Shown: positions 34,007 to 43,909 of the stretch, one piece after another
Layout of the letters: each line of letters begins with the position of its first letter
How positions within the stretch are numbered: the stretch's first letter is position 1
Assembly (NCBI GenBank): GCA_036677425.1
Contig: JARFVT010000013.1
Location: 248,001 to 312,000 of the forward strand
Direction of reading: 5' to 3'
Length of the DNA stretch: 64,000 nucleotides
From: JARFVT01 sp036677425
Lineage (GTDB): Bacteria > Pseudomonadota > Alphaproteobacteria > UBA8366 > Aestuariispiraceae
Made by a program: the position numbers and the translations under genes
The notes under the pieces: generated by a model
The model's database searches: none
What the model was told of the DNA's origin: nothing
What the model saw: the letters and a program-made list of their open reading frames with translations, nothing else

Positions 34007-34921
34007 TTAAATAACTGTTTCGCGGTTTTTTTTGGCATTATTATGGCGTTCAATAGTAAAAATTGCAATTGCTAGCCAAATACAGCCAAATACTATATAA
34101 TCGCTTAACGTAACATTTTCACCATATAAAAATATTGCAAGAAAAAATAATATGCTTGGTGTAATATAAAATAACATGCCAACGGTTGATATGGGTAAAA
34201 TTCTTGCCGCAGCTACATAGCTAAATAATGGTATTGCAGTAAGCATCCCTGCGCCAATTAGAATAATATCAGTTCTAATATCTATATTAAGAAAACTGCT
34301 AATATTATTTATATCGAGCCAGATTAAATAACCAATGGCAATTGGGCTTATCAATAATGTTTCGATAAAAAGGCCATGAACAGATCCGACAGGGATAAAT
34401 TTACGAATTGCACCATAAAGCCCAAAACTAACTGCTAAAAACATGCCAATGAATGGTATTTGACCACCATAAATTACTGCAAATATAACACCAAAACATG
34501 CAATGCCAATGGCAACCCATTGCCACAACCGTAATTTTTCTTTGAATATAACCAATCCAAGCATGACACTAACTAAAGGGTTTAAGAAATATCCTATGCT
34601 GGCCTGTACCACTGCATCATTGGTAACGGCCCAGATATAAATACCCCAATTACTGGCAATGAAAATTGTGCTAAAACATAACAGCAATATTATTTGTGGT
34701 TGTTTGAAAACCAACAGGCTGGATTTAAATTTTTTTGACCATAATAAAATTGCAATACAAATTGGCAATGTCCATATGATGCGATGGGATAAAATTTCAA
34801 TTGCATCCACATGGGCAAGCATATTCCAATAAAGCGGGAATGCGCCCCATATGGCAAAGGCAGTAAGTGCAAAGACATAGCCTTTTGTTGTTTCTGATAG
34901 CGTAGAGTTTTTTTTAACCAT
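34007..34921 (-). CDS. rarD: RarD-like EamA transporter
   Basis: About 304 residues with ten hydrophobic segments. GYVFALTAFAIWGAFPLYWN, HRIIWTLP, IYIWAVTNDAVVQASIGYFLNPL are highly typical of RarD, a drug/metabolite-superfamily inner-membrane permease whose substrate is unknown. Start chosen at the ATG; GTG and TTG codons lie up to 15 bp upstream. 33848-34006 is an AT-rich gap with nothing recognised. Confidence 0.88.
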   Translation of the reverse strand: MVKKNSTLSETTKGYVFALTAFAIWGAFPLYWNMLAHVDAIEILSHRIIWTLPICIAILLWSKKFKSSLLVFKQPQIILLLCFSTIFIASNWGIYIWAVTNDAVVQASIGYFLNPLVSVMLGLVIFKEKLRLWQWVAIGIACFGVIFAVIYGGQIPFIGMFLAVSFGLYGAIRKFIPVGSVHGLFIETLLISPIAIGYLIWLDINNISSFLNIDIRTDIILIGAGMLTAIPLFSYVAAARILPISTVGMLFYITPSILFFLAIFLYGENVTLSDYIVFGCIWLAIAIFTIERHNNAKKNRETVI

Positions 34922-35042
34922 TTGCCTATTCACCAAATTTTATACTAATCATATTAATTAATTATGTTGTCTTTATAAACCAGTCAAGTTTGATGATATG
35001 TAATTGTAGTAACAACAGTTATTTGTAATCAATAACCTAGAC

Positions 35043-35858
35043 TCAGGATATATTAATATCGCCCCATGCGATGAAGTCAGGGTTGATAAAATCGTCACGT
35101 TTGGCATATGTTAATGGGGTTGTGCCATCAATTAGCGTTACCCGCCCACCTGCGGCGGTTAAGATTGCCTGTCCTGCGGCGGTATCCCATTCGCAAGTTG
35201 TGCCAAATCGCGGATAGATATGGGCATTGCCACGGGCTATTTCGCAAAATTTCAACGAACTACCCATATGAATTGTTTCATTTAATTTGTAATTTTCGCT
35301 AAGAGATTTTATCAACTCATCGCATTGTTTATTATCGCCATGTCGTTTTGATGTTATCATGGTTATGGCATTGTCGATGGGTTTTTTAACAAATATGCTT
35401 TTGGCTTTTTGACCATCAAGCCGCATAACCGTGCCAAAGCCAACGATTGCCGCATATATTTCATTGCTGGCGGGGGCAAAGACTATACCTAAAAGTGGTT
35501 TTTTATCGACGATTAGGGCTATATTGACGCTAAATTCACCATTTTTAGCAATAAATTCTTTGGTGCCGTCCAATGGATCGACTAGCCAAAAAGGTTCGCT
35601 GCCAATATCATTTATACTGTCAATTTTACCTTGGCTGGCTTTTTCTTCGGCAATGACTTTAAAGCTTGGGGTTAATGCTTCAAGCCTTGGAATTATATAT
35701 TCTTCGGCTGCTATATCGGCTTTGGTAACTGGTGATTGATCTGACTTTTGCTGGCTATCAAAATCTGTTTTATATATTTCCATAATAATATCGCCTGCTT
35801 CTCTGGCAATTTTTCTGGCGGCGGTTAATAATGATTTCGCATCAAAATCTATTGGCAT
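35043..35858 (-). CDS. cysQ: 3'(2'),5'-bisphosphate nucleotidase
   Basis: 271 residues of the inositol-monophosphatase fold. FKVIAEEKAS (metal Glu), WLVDPLDGTKEFI (DPxDGT site) and CEWDTAAGQAIL (distal metal Asp) are complete. It removes the 3'-phosphate from PAP formed in sulfate assimilation. Twenty-two bases after the MEMO-AMMECR1 gene on the same strand. Confidence 0.9.
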   Translation of the reverse strand: MPIDFDAKSLLTAARKIAREAGDIIMEIYKTDFDSQQKSDQSPVTKADIAAEEYIIPRLEALTPSFKVIAEEKASQGKIDSINDIGSEPFWLVDPLDGTKEFIAKNGEFSVNIALIVDKKPLLGIVFAPASNEIYAAIVGFGTVMRLDGQKAKSIFVKKPIDNAITMITSKRHGDNKQCDELIKSLSENYKLNETIHMGSSLKFCEIARGNAHIYPRFGTTCEWDTAAGQAILTAAGGRVTLIDGTTPLTYAKRDDFINPDFIAWGDINIS

Positions 35859-35880
35859 CTATTTAATCTTTCTTGTTAAT

Positions 35881-37305
35881 TTATTTAAAGCTACGTGGTT
35901 CTGTTTTTGCTACTTGATATGTCCATGCGTTAAAACCATCGGAAAAATAATCAATATCTATGCCAGCTTTTTGTTTTAGGCGGTTTAAAAAATGATTTTT
36001 ATCGGGCAGATCATCCCAAACTTGCGGCAAGAACACCGCCTGTTTGCCATCGCATTTTATCAATAATCCATCAATATTTGGCCTTAATTGGCAAAGCAAA
36101 TCATCTTGATCAGTAAAACTCATCTTTTGCATTGGGCTTAATAGGGAAATGGCATATTTGATTTGCGGCAATTCATCGATTGTAAGTTTTTTAAATCGCG
36201 GGTCTTCAAATGCCGCTGCATAGGCATTATGGATAAGGTCAATTATCAATGGTCGATGGGGTATTACGCTGCCAATACAACCGCGCAATTGATCATTTTT
36301 TGTTAAGGTTATAAATGTGGCGCGTGTTTCTTGTAAATCTTTGGCAAAGCTTGGTAAATCAACCTTTATCTGTTGCGAATTATCAAGGCCATATTTTATG
36401 CTTCTGGTAACATAATCAGCAAATTCTTCATCATATTTTTGCATTAATATCATATCGTCGTTTGGTTCGATTTTATTTTCATAAATTGCCCATGCACCAT
36501 AACCGACCACACGCGATTTATCACCAGTTACCGCCGCAGAATTACAAATATCCAGTTGCTTTATCTGCATAAATTTTGACTTGGCATAATATAATAATCC
36601 AGACATGGGAACATGACCGCAGGCATCATTACCACTAATTTCTTGCCAATTCATCGCCATAATATTTTTGGCAGTATTATTATCGATTTTTATCGCATTA
36701 TCATAATCGTTAAAATGGCTAAGATCGGTGCTGATTACAATTAATGTTTCTGGCCCACCCCATATTTTATCTAACATATGGGCAATATTTTTGGCTTCAC
36801 ATTGGCCTACTGCTAATGGTGTTAATGTAAAATCATCTAATATTTTTTGCAAGAATGGCAAATGAACCTCAAGTGAATGTTCTTGAGAATGGGCCTCGTC
36901 ATGTGGATTGACAAAATCAAGCTGGTTTAGCTGATAGGTTATTTTCTGATTAATTTTAACATCACCTAATGGAGTATTCCAAAAATCGGCATTACTACTG
37001 GCTATGCCTTGAATGGCGACGCGGTGGCAGGGCGCTAATAATATAACATTTTTTATGATATGGCTATTTCCGATTATATTTGCATAGGCATTGGCGGCGC
37101 ATTGACCCGAATAAATATAACCCGCATGGGGGACAATTATTGCCTTTGGTATTTGCTTGGCTAGCCCTAAATCGGTAATATTGGCATTATTCAAAAAAAT
37201 ATCAATATCATGGGATAATTTTTGTTTATCACTAGAATAAAATTGCCCCGCAATAGCCGCAGGGCGAATTAGTTGCTTAGTGCTGGATGTTGAAGCTATT
37301 GTCAT
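35881..37305 (-). CDS. AmmeMemoRadiSam proteins B and A fused (MEMO1-AMMECR1)
   Basis: 474 residues. Residues about 12-280 are a MEMO1-like dioxygenase fold domain (AGQFYSSDKQKL, VPHAGYIYSGQCAANAY, STDLSHFNDYDNA, GCAHVPMS-like GHVPMSGLL). Residues about 300-474 are AMMECR1 (TRATFITLTKNDQLRGCIGS, AFEDPRFKKLT, FLPQVWDDLPDK). The two are separate proteins in many organisms and fused in others. The divergent gene is the third member, the radical SAM enzyme. The system recurs from bacteria to archaea and has human homologues, but its reaction was not known to me. Confidence 0.92.
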   Translation of the reverse strand: MTIASTSSTKQLIRPAAIAGQFYSSDKQKLSHDIDIFLNNANITDLGLAKQIPKAIIVPHAGYIYSGQCAANAYANIIGNSHIIKNVILLAPCHRVAIQGIASSNADFWNTPLGDVKINQKITYQLNQLDFVNPHDEAHSQEHSLEVHLPFLQKILDDFTLTPLAVGQCEAKNIAHMLDKIWGGPETLIVISTDLSHFNDYDNAIKIDNNTAKNIMAMNWQEISGNDACGHVPMSGLLYYAKSKFMQIKQLDICNSAAVTGDKSRVVGYGAWAIYENKIEPNDDMILMQKYDEEFADYVTRSIKYGLDNSQQIKVDLPSFAKDLQETRATFITLTKNDQLRGCIGSVIPHRPLIIDLIHNAYAAAFEDPRFKKLTIDELPQIKYAISLLSPMQKMSFTDQDDLLCQLRPNIDGLLIKCDGKQAVFLPQVWDDLPDKNHFLNRLKQKAGIDIDYFSDGFNAWTYQVAKTEPRSFK

Positions 37306-37430
37306 TTCACTAATCCTAATATTGAATTTTTCTGAAATTTATGTTAATTTCATGATAAGCTATTTTATGCTGAATACAGCTTAAATAGCCAATAAAATTT
37401 TAAACTGATCAAATTTTAAGGTATGTTATA

Positions 37431-38543
37431 ATGGCTGAGGATATTATAAGCGGTGTAGTTGGTCGTTATTGGCATAAATTAGAAGATGGTCGCATTCAAT
37501 GCGATTTATGTCCGCGATTATGCAAGTTAAATGAGGGGCAGCGTGGATTATGTTTTATCCGCGCAAGACAGGGCGATGTTATTTTATTAACCAGCTATGG
37601 CAGGTCAAGCGGCTTTTGTATCGACCCCATTGAAAAAAAGCCGTTAAATCATTTTTATCCAGGTACATCTGTTCTAAGTTTTGGTACTGCAGGATGCAAT
37701 TTGACCTGTAAATTTTGTCAAAATCATGATATATCAAAGGCGAGGCAGATGGATGCAATGCAAGATCAAGCATCGCCAGATATGATAGCCAAGGCGGCGC
37801 AGGCGGCAGGCTGTAAATCTGTTGCTTATACTTATAACGACCCAATAATTTTTCTTGAATATGCGGTTGATGTGGCGCATCAATGCCGCATAAGGGGCAT
37901 AAAAAATGTCGTGGTAACGGCGGGATATATTTCAGAAATAGCCCGTGAAGAATTTTTTAAAGAAATGGATGCGGTCAATGTCGATTTAAAAGCATTTAGT
38001 CAGGATTTTTATTATAAATTATGCACGGCAAAATTAGAACCGATATTGGAAACATGTAAATATTTAAAACATGAAACCGATATATGGTTTGAAATCACCA
38101 CATTATTAATCCCCGGTGAAAATGATAGCAATCAAGAATTAGAGCAGCTTTGCCAATGGGTCTTTGATAATTTAGGCAATGATGTGCCGATACATTTCTC
38201 GGCTTTTCATCCGGATTTTAAAATGACCGATAAAGATAAAACCCCGATGGCGACCTTATTGCGTGCCTATAAAATTGCCAAGAATACAGGGATAAATCAT
38301 GTTTATTGCGGCAATATTCATCATCAAGAAAGCGATGCCACATATTGTCCTAATTGTAGTTCTATATTAATAGCCAGAGATTGGTATGAAGTTACTGGTT
38401 ATAATTTAGCTCAAGATGGTTATTGTCAAAATTGTAATAGTCAAATTGCAGGCAGATTTGACGGTAATGCTGGCAATTGGGGGCGTAAACGCCGCCGCGT
38501 TGACATGGCCGCATTTACCGCGCGGGTAAATTCAAAAATATAG
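37431..38543 (+). CDS. amrS: AmmeMemoRadiSam system radical SAM enzyme
   Basis: 370 residues. C89, C93 and C96 (GCNLTCKFCQNH) hold the SAM-bound 4Fe-4S cluster. The N-terminus has CDLCPRLC (C24, C27, C31) and C41, and the C-terminus carries a zinc-ribbon-like pair (YCPNC, YCQNC). This is the typical layout of the AmrS family, related to pyruvate formate-lyase activases. Divergent from the fused MEMO-AMMECR1 gene with a 125-bp shared promoter region. Confidence 0.92.
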   Translation: MAEDIISGVVGRYWHKLEDGRIQCDLCPRLCKLNEGQRGLCFIRARQGDVILLTSYGRSSGFCIDPIEKKPLNHFYPGTSVLSFGTAGCNLTCKFCQNHDISKARQMDAMQDQASPDMIAKAAQAAGCKSVAYTYNDPIIFLEYAVDVAHQCRIRGIKNVVVTAGYISEIAREEFFKEMDAVNVDLKAFSQDFYYKLCTAKLEPILETCKYLKHETDIWFEITTLLIPGENDSNQELEQLCQWVFDNLGNDVPIHFSAFHPDFKMTDKDKTPMATLLRAYKIAKNTGINHVYCGNIHHQESDATYCPNCSSILIARDWYEVTGYNLAQDGYCQNCNSQIAGRFDGNAGNWGRKRRRVDMAAFTARVNSKI

Positions 38544-38771
38544 CAATATATGGCTTGACGTTGATATTCTATAAGTAATTTATTTACATAACTATTGATA
38601 ATATTGTTGAAATACAAGCAAAATCAAAGCCATAATGCTATATTGCTTGTCTTATCTATCGGTTATTCTGGCACTCCCGATAAATTTAATCTGGCTCTTT
38701 ATGATTTATAATTATATATTATTATCTGATGATTTTTTAATATATAATATAATGATTAGGAGAATTAACAT

Positions 38772-40274
38772 ATGGGTAACGAAATATGCCATTATATAAA
38801 TGGTGAAAAAATTAGCGGTCAAAGTGGTCGCTTTGGCGATGTATTTAATCCTGCGACTGGTGAAGTAACAGGCCAATGCCCATATGCAACGGTGGCGGAA
38901 GTCGATAAAGCGGTAAAGTCTGCGCTTGATGCCTTTGAAGGATGGAGCAATACCCCGTCGCCTAAACGTTCACAAATATTATTTAAATTCCGTGAAATTT
39001 TATTGGCAAATAAAGATAAAATTTGCGAGCTAATGGGGCTTGAACATGGTAAAACATTGCCAGATGCAGCTGGTGAATTTCAACGCGGTGTCGAAGTTGT
39101 CGAATATGCTTGTGGTATCCCTGCGGCATTAAAAGGCGAACATTCAAGCAATGTTGGCGGTAATATTGATATTTTTTCCGTGCGTGAACCAATTGGCGTT
39201 ATTGGCGGCATTACCCCATTTAATTTCCCTGTAATGATACCATTATGGATGGGCGTAATGGCGGTTGCATGTGGTAATACATATGTTAATAAACCATCGG
39301 AACGCGATCCGTCTAGCTCGTTATTCTTGGCGGAATTATGGAAACAGGCTGGTCTTCCTGATGGTGTGTGGAATGTTATTAATGGCGATAAAGAAGTTGT
39401 CGACGCGTTATTGCGCCACCCTGATGTTGCGGCAATATCATTCGTTGGATCAACATTCGTTGGCGAATATGTCTATCAAGAGGGCTGTAAATATAACAAA
39501 CGGGTGCAATCTTTTTGTGGTGCAAAAAACCATATGATCATTATGCCCGATGCGGATATGGATCAAGCAGCAGAGGCATTAGTGTCATCTGGTTTCGGTT
39601 CAGCGGGCGAACGCTGCATGGCCATATCGGTCGCAGTTCCTGTTGGCAAGGCAACGCAAGACGCATTGATTGAACGTATCACACCGATGGTAGAAGCATT
39701 GAAAACTGGTGCTTATGATGACCCAAAAGCCGATATAAACCCATTAATCACTATGCAGGCCAAAGAACGGGTCGAAGGCTTAATAACATCTGGTGTTGAT
39801 GCGGGGGCTGATCTTTTGGTTGATGGTCGTGGCGTGTGTTTGCAAGGCTATGAAAATGGTTATTTTGTCGGCGCATCATTATTCAATAATGTTACAACCG
39901 ATATGGATATTTATAAAACGGAAATTTTTGGTCCTGTCTTATCGATGATGAAACCCGCCACCTATGACGAGGCGGTTGACATGGTAAATAACCATGAATA
40001 TGGCAATGGCGTATCTATATTTACCCGCGATGGTGATGCGGCGCGTAACTTTACCAAGAAAGTTGATGTGGGTATGATTGGCGTTAATGTGCCTATACCC
40101 GTGCCATTAAGCTTCCATACATTTGGCGGTTCAAAACGCTCTAAATTTGGTGATACGCAAATGTATGGTCCAGAAAGCATTAATTTCTTCACTAAATTAC
40201 GGACAATTTCACAACGCTGGCCTTCGGGGATTGCCTCTGGCGTTCATTTGGCCTTTGGCGATGATGCAAAATAA
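38772..40274 (+). CDS. mmsA: CoA-acylating methylmalonate-semialdehyde dehydrogenase
   Basis: 500 residues. Catalytic C282 in SAGERCMAIS. The general-base Glu of other aldehyde dehydrogenases is replaced by the CGAKNH motif (N253), a hallmark of MMSDH. It oxidises (methyl)malonate semialdehyde to propionyl- or acetyl-CoA in valine or inositol breakdown. AGGAG precedes the ATG. It stands alone, closed by a terminator at 40308. The 228-bp gap before it holds nothing recognised. Confidence 0.9.
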   Translation: MGNEICHYINGEKISGQSGRFGDVFNPATGEVTGQCPYATVAEVDKAVKSALDAFEGWSNTPSPKRSQILFKFREILLANKDKICELMGLEHGKTLPDAAGEFQRGVEVVEYACGIPAALKGEHSSNVGGNIDIFSVREPIGVIGGITPFNFPVMIPLWMGVMAVACGNTYVNKPSERDPSSSLFLAELWKQAGLPDGVWNVINGDKEVVDALLRHPDVAAISFVGSTFVGEYVYQEGCKYNKRVQSFCGAKNHMIIMPDADMDQAAEALVSSGFGSAGERCMAISVAVPVGKATQDALIERITPMVEALKTGAYDDPKADINPLITMQAKERVEGLITSGVDAGADLLVDGRGVCLQGYENGYFVGASLFNNVTTDMDIYKTEIFGPVLSMMKPATYDEAVDMVNNHEYGNGVSIFTRDGDAARNFTKKVDVGMIGVNVPIPVPLSFHTFGGSKRSKFGDTQMYGPESINFFTKLRTISQRWPSGIASGVHLAFGDDAK

Positions 40275-40289
40275 TAGGTCCTGACCCTA
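40275..40289 (+). repeat. Interspersed 15-bp repeat, copy 3
   Basis: TAGGTCCTGACCCTA starts immediately after the mmsA stop codon and is followed by a T-run. Same orientation as copies at 7095 and 26730. Confidence 0.6.
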
Positions 40290-40307
40290 GATTTTTTTGA
40301 GTTAATT

Positions 40308-40336
40308 AAGGCCTGTATCATATTAATACAGGCCTT
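40308..40336. terminator. Bidirectional terminator between mmsA and LysR gene
   Basis: AAGGCCTGTAT and ATACAGGCCTT form a perfect 11-bp stem with a 7-base loop (CATATTA), followed by ATTTTAT on the plus strand and TTAATTAAC on the minus. It lies between the convergent mmsA and LysR stops. Confidence 0.85.
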
Positions 40337-40349
40337 ATTTTATATAAGC

Positions 40350-41279
40350 TTATTTTATGTAACTATGGGATATTTTATTGTGATGCTGTTGCCTAATCGG
40401 CTGTTTTTCGGCTTCCATTATGGTGGATTTAGCAATCTTCAAAAAAGCCTTAATATTGGCAAGTCGCATTCGATCTTGCAAACAAACAACATATTCGCCA
40501 ACCAATAATTCAGGTTGTTTTATCGGCAAGGCGATTAAATTTGGGTCATTGCCAAATTCATTTGCAAAAACAACACCGATGCCAAGCCCCGCTAATACTG
40601 CTTCGCGTACTGCTTCTCTACTTTGAATCTCTATTATCGCACCAGTTTTAATTTTGATTTTATTCAATGCCTCTTCCAATATTTCGCGTGTTACTGAACC
40701 CACCTCGCGCAAGACCATATCTTCGCCTTGTAGCATATTAAGATTGATATAATTATTTTTGGCTAAAATATGATCCCTAGGCATGAAAGCCATTAAATTT
40801 TCTGTTTTGTAAGGGATGTAATATATTTTTTTGGATTTAGGTTTTTTTGCCAAAATAGCCACATCGGTTTTATAATTCAATAATTCTTGCAACATATCAT
40901 CGGCATTGCCCATCGATAAAGATAAGCGCAAATTTGGATATTGTTTCTTTATTTCTGATAAAATAGGCATTGCGTGAAATGGGCTATCTGCACCAACCGA
41001 TAAATAACCACGGGTTAAATCTTTTGCACCAGACAATAATATTTCTGCCTCGCCTTCTAAATCAAACAATCTATTGGTGATATTTTGCAACATTACACCC
41101 ATGGTTGTCATATGCGCCCCTCGACCCCTGCGGTCAAAAAGACGCAATCCATATGTTTCTTCAAGCTCTTTTACCTGTGCAGATAACGTTGGTTGCGACA
41201 CATGTAATGTACGCGCACCTTTTGTAAAGCTGCCTTCTTTTGCCACCATATGAAAAGCGCGCAATTGGCTATAATTCAT
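40350..41279 (-). CDS. LysR-family regulator, probably of the phn genes
   Basis: 309 residues. Helix-turn-helix MNYSQLRAFHMVAKEGSFTK with TLHVSQPTLSAQVKELE at 1-60, then the LysR substrate-binding domain. It is divergent from phnW with a 166-bp interval, the usual arrangement for LysR activators of phnWAY clusters that respond to 2-aminoethylphosphonate. Target assignment is inferred. Confidence 0.85.
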   Translation of the reverse strand: MNYSQLRAFHMVAKEGSFTKGARTLHVSQPTLSAQVKELEETYGLRLFDRRGRGAHMTTMGVMLQNITNRLFDLEGEAEILLSGAKDLTRGYLSVGADSPFHAMPILSEIKKQYPNLRLSLSMGNADDMLQELLNYKTDVAILAKKPKSKKIYYIPYKTENLMAFMPRDHILAKNNYINLNMLQGEDMVLREVGSVTREILEEALNKIKIKTGAIIEIQSREAVREAVLAGLGIGVVFANEFGNDPNLIALPIKQPELLVGEYVVCLQDRMRLANIKAFLKIAKSTIMEAEKQPIRQQHHNKISHSYIK

Positions 41280-41445
41280 GGTTAAATCCCTGTTATTAGT
41301 TAATATAGATTTTGTCTATTATTGATATAGAAAATATCACTTTGACTTATATATTGTTATATTTGATATCTAGTGTGAAATAAATAGCTGCCAAGGTTAA
41401 AGCGAGAAATAATTTAATTATTTTATAATTTTGCTAATTATTGGA

Positions 41446-42593
41446 ATGGAAGTAACGATAAATATAAAAGATAATATTACGGAAATGACTGATCCAATAT
41501 TATTAACACTGGGTCCATTAACCACATCAATGGCAGTTAAACAGGTGATGTTGCATGATTGGGGTTCGCGTGATCGACAGTTTATTGCAATTAATCAACA
41601 ATTACATTGCCGCATAATTGAAATCGCGGCAACTGGTGATAGCCATATTTGCGTCGCCATGCAAGGCAGTGGCACATTTTCGGTTGAGGCAATGTTGACA
41701 ACATTCATGCCCCAAAATGGTAAAATATTAATTTTAATCAATGGTGCATATGGTGTTCGCGCCACAAGAATATGTCAAATTGCTGGTCATGATTTTTGCA
41801 TTTATGAAACCGCAGAAGATATTCTGCCTGATATGGATATAGTCAAGAAAATTCTTGATGATGATGTTAAAATAACTCATGTATTTGCCGTTCATTGCGA
41901 AACTACTAGCGGCATATTAAACCCGATAAAGGCGATTGCAGATATTGTTAAATCTTGTGGCAGGCGTTTATTAATTGATAGCATGAGCGCATTTGGCGCA
42001 TTGGAAATTAATGGTAACGAAGTTTATTATGATGCATTGGCTGCTAGTTCAAATAAATGCTTGCAATCCATACCGGGCATGGGTTTTGTGATTTGTCGTA
42101 AAGCTGCATTGGCCGAATGCGAAGGGAATGCAACTTGTCTTAGTCTTGATTTATTTGACCAAAATAAAGCTATGAGCGCCAATGGGCAATGGCGCTTCAC
42201 CCGCCAATTCATGTTATTATATCATTGAATAAAGCAATCGATGAATTTTTTGACGAGGGTGGGCAGAAGGGCAGGTTGGCACGGTATAAAAATAATGCCG
42301 ATATTTTAATTGCCGGCATGCGGCGAATGGGTTTTGAAACTTTGCTTGATGATGATTTGCAAGCACCAATAATAATTACATTTAAAATGCCATGCGATCC
42401 TAAATTTAATTTTGAAATATTTTATGATAAATTAAATCAAAAGGGTTTCATCATATATCCGGGGAAATTAACCGTTGCGGATAGTTTTCGCATGGGTTGT
42501 ATTGGTGATTTATATGAATATCATATGCGGGTTGCATTAACTGCCGTTGGTGAAGTTATGGCGGAAATGGATGTTAAAAGCGGTGCCGCATAA
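41446..42593 (+). pseudogene. phnW: 2-aminoethylphosphonate-pyruvate transaminase, frameshifted
   Basis: Two overlapping frames make one protein. The first ends GQWRFT at 42200 then runs into a wrong-frame stop at 42228; the second continues PPIHVIISLNKAIDEFFDEG to 42593. One C is missing from what should be a CACCCC run at about 42200. The PLP lysine is in ASSNKCLQSIPG; LLTLGPLTTS near the N-terminus is typical. PhnW turns AEP plus pyruvate into phosphonoacetaldehyde and alanine. Start uncertain: ATG at 41446 or 41485, with MTDPILL more like the family. phnA and phnY downstream are intact, so a base-calling error is plausible. Confidence 0.88.
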
Positions 42594-42649
42594 CCATAAT
42601 ATTTAATAAATTTAAAATATAATAATATCGTAATAATAGGTTAATAAAT

Positions 42650-43891
42650 ATGACAATCACAATTAATGATCGAATTTATAACAAGCCAAAGAAATCACCT
42701 AACCCATTGGTGGTGGTTTGTATTGATGGTTCGGAACCCGGATATATTGAGGCAGCAATTAAAACCAACCATGCGCCATTTTTTGCCAATGCCATGAAAA
42801 ATGGTATGAATTTCAAGGCAAAATGCGTCGTGCCAAGCTTTACCAACCCGAATAATATGTCGATTGTAACGGGAAGACCACCAGATATCCACGGCATTTG
42901 CGGTAATTTTTATTATGATAAAGAAAATGATGTGGAAATAATGATGAATGACCCATCATTATTGCTTGTGCCAACAATTTTTAAATCATTTCAAGATGCG
43001 GGTTATAAAATTGCCGTTATAACTGCAAAAGATAAGTTACGCGCCCTGTTATGCGATGGCTTAACCATGTTGGAAGGCAATATTTGTGGCTTTTCCGCAG
43101 AGAAAACCGACCAATGTTCAATTGAAAATAATGGCATAGATAATATAATTGCCATGACGGGAATGGCATTGCCAAATGTTTATTCGGCGGAATTATCAGA
43201 AATGATATTCAATGCGGGGGTTAAAATTATGGCGCGTGATCGGCCCGATTTAATGTATTTATCGACCACCGATTATATTCAACATAAACATGCCGAAGGC
43301 ACAAAAAGCGCCAATGATTTTTATATCATGATGGATCGATATTTAACCAAGCTAGACGCAATGGGATGCACAATCATTATCACCGCCGATCATGGCATGA
43401 ATGATAAATATAACGAAGATGGCAGCCCGAATGTAATTTATCTGCAAGATGTTCTTGATGATAAATATGGTGCTGGTGCAACAAGGGTTATATGCCCAAT
43501 AACCGATCCATATGTGCTTCATCATGGGGCGTTAGGCTCTTATGTAACGGTTTATTTAGCTGGTGAAATTGATGTTAATGAAATATTGGTAAAAATTAAA
43601 TCTATCAATGGAATTGACGATGTATTAACCGCCAAACAAGCCAGCGTAAAATTTCAATTACCAATCGACCGTATTGGTGATTTGGTGATTGTTGCGGCAA
43701 AAAATAAAGTTATCGGCACGACAATATCACGTCATGATCTTTCGGGGCTTAAACAACCATTGCGATCACATGGCGGCGTATCGGAACAAAATATACCGAT
43801 GTTATCAAACAAGAAATGCGACCTTACCAATGATGATGGGTTGAGGAATTTTGATGCTTTTTTCATCGGCCTCAACCATATGATTGATTAA
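42650..43891 (+). CDS. phnA: Phosphonoacetate hydrolase
   Basis: 413 residues of the alkaline-phosphatase superfamily. D26 in VVVCIDGSEP and T65 in PSFTNPNNMS (nucleophile) plus STTDYIQHKHA, ITADHGMND and RSHGGVSEQ give the two-zinc site. It splits phosphonoacetate into acetate and phosphate, the last step of the PhnW-PhnY-PhnA pathway. Cytosolic, no signal peptide. 57 bp after phnW, 18 bp before phnY. Confidence 0.93.
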   Translation: MTITINDRIYNKPKKSPNPLVVVCIDGSEPGYIEAAIKTNHAPFFANAMKNGMNFKAKCVVPSFTNPNNMSIVTGRPPDIHGICGNFYYDKENDVEIMMNDPSLLLVPTIFKSFQDAGYKIAVITAKDKLRALLCDGLTMLEGNICGFSAEKTDQCSIENNGIDNIIAMTGMALPNVYSAELSEMIFNAGVKIMARDRPDLMYLSTTDYIQHKHAEGTKSANDFYIMMDRYLTKLDAMGCTIIITADHGMNDKYNEDGSPNVIYLQDVLDDKYGAGATRVICPITDPYVLHHGALGSYVTVYLAGEIDVNEILVKIKSINGIDDVLTAKQASVKFQLPIDRIGDLVIVAAKNKVIGTTISRHDLSGLKQPLRSHGGVSEQNIPMLSNKKCDLTNDDGLRNFDAFFIGLNHMID

Positions 43892-43909
43892 ATTTAATTG
43901 GAGATTAAA

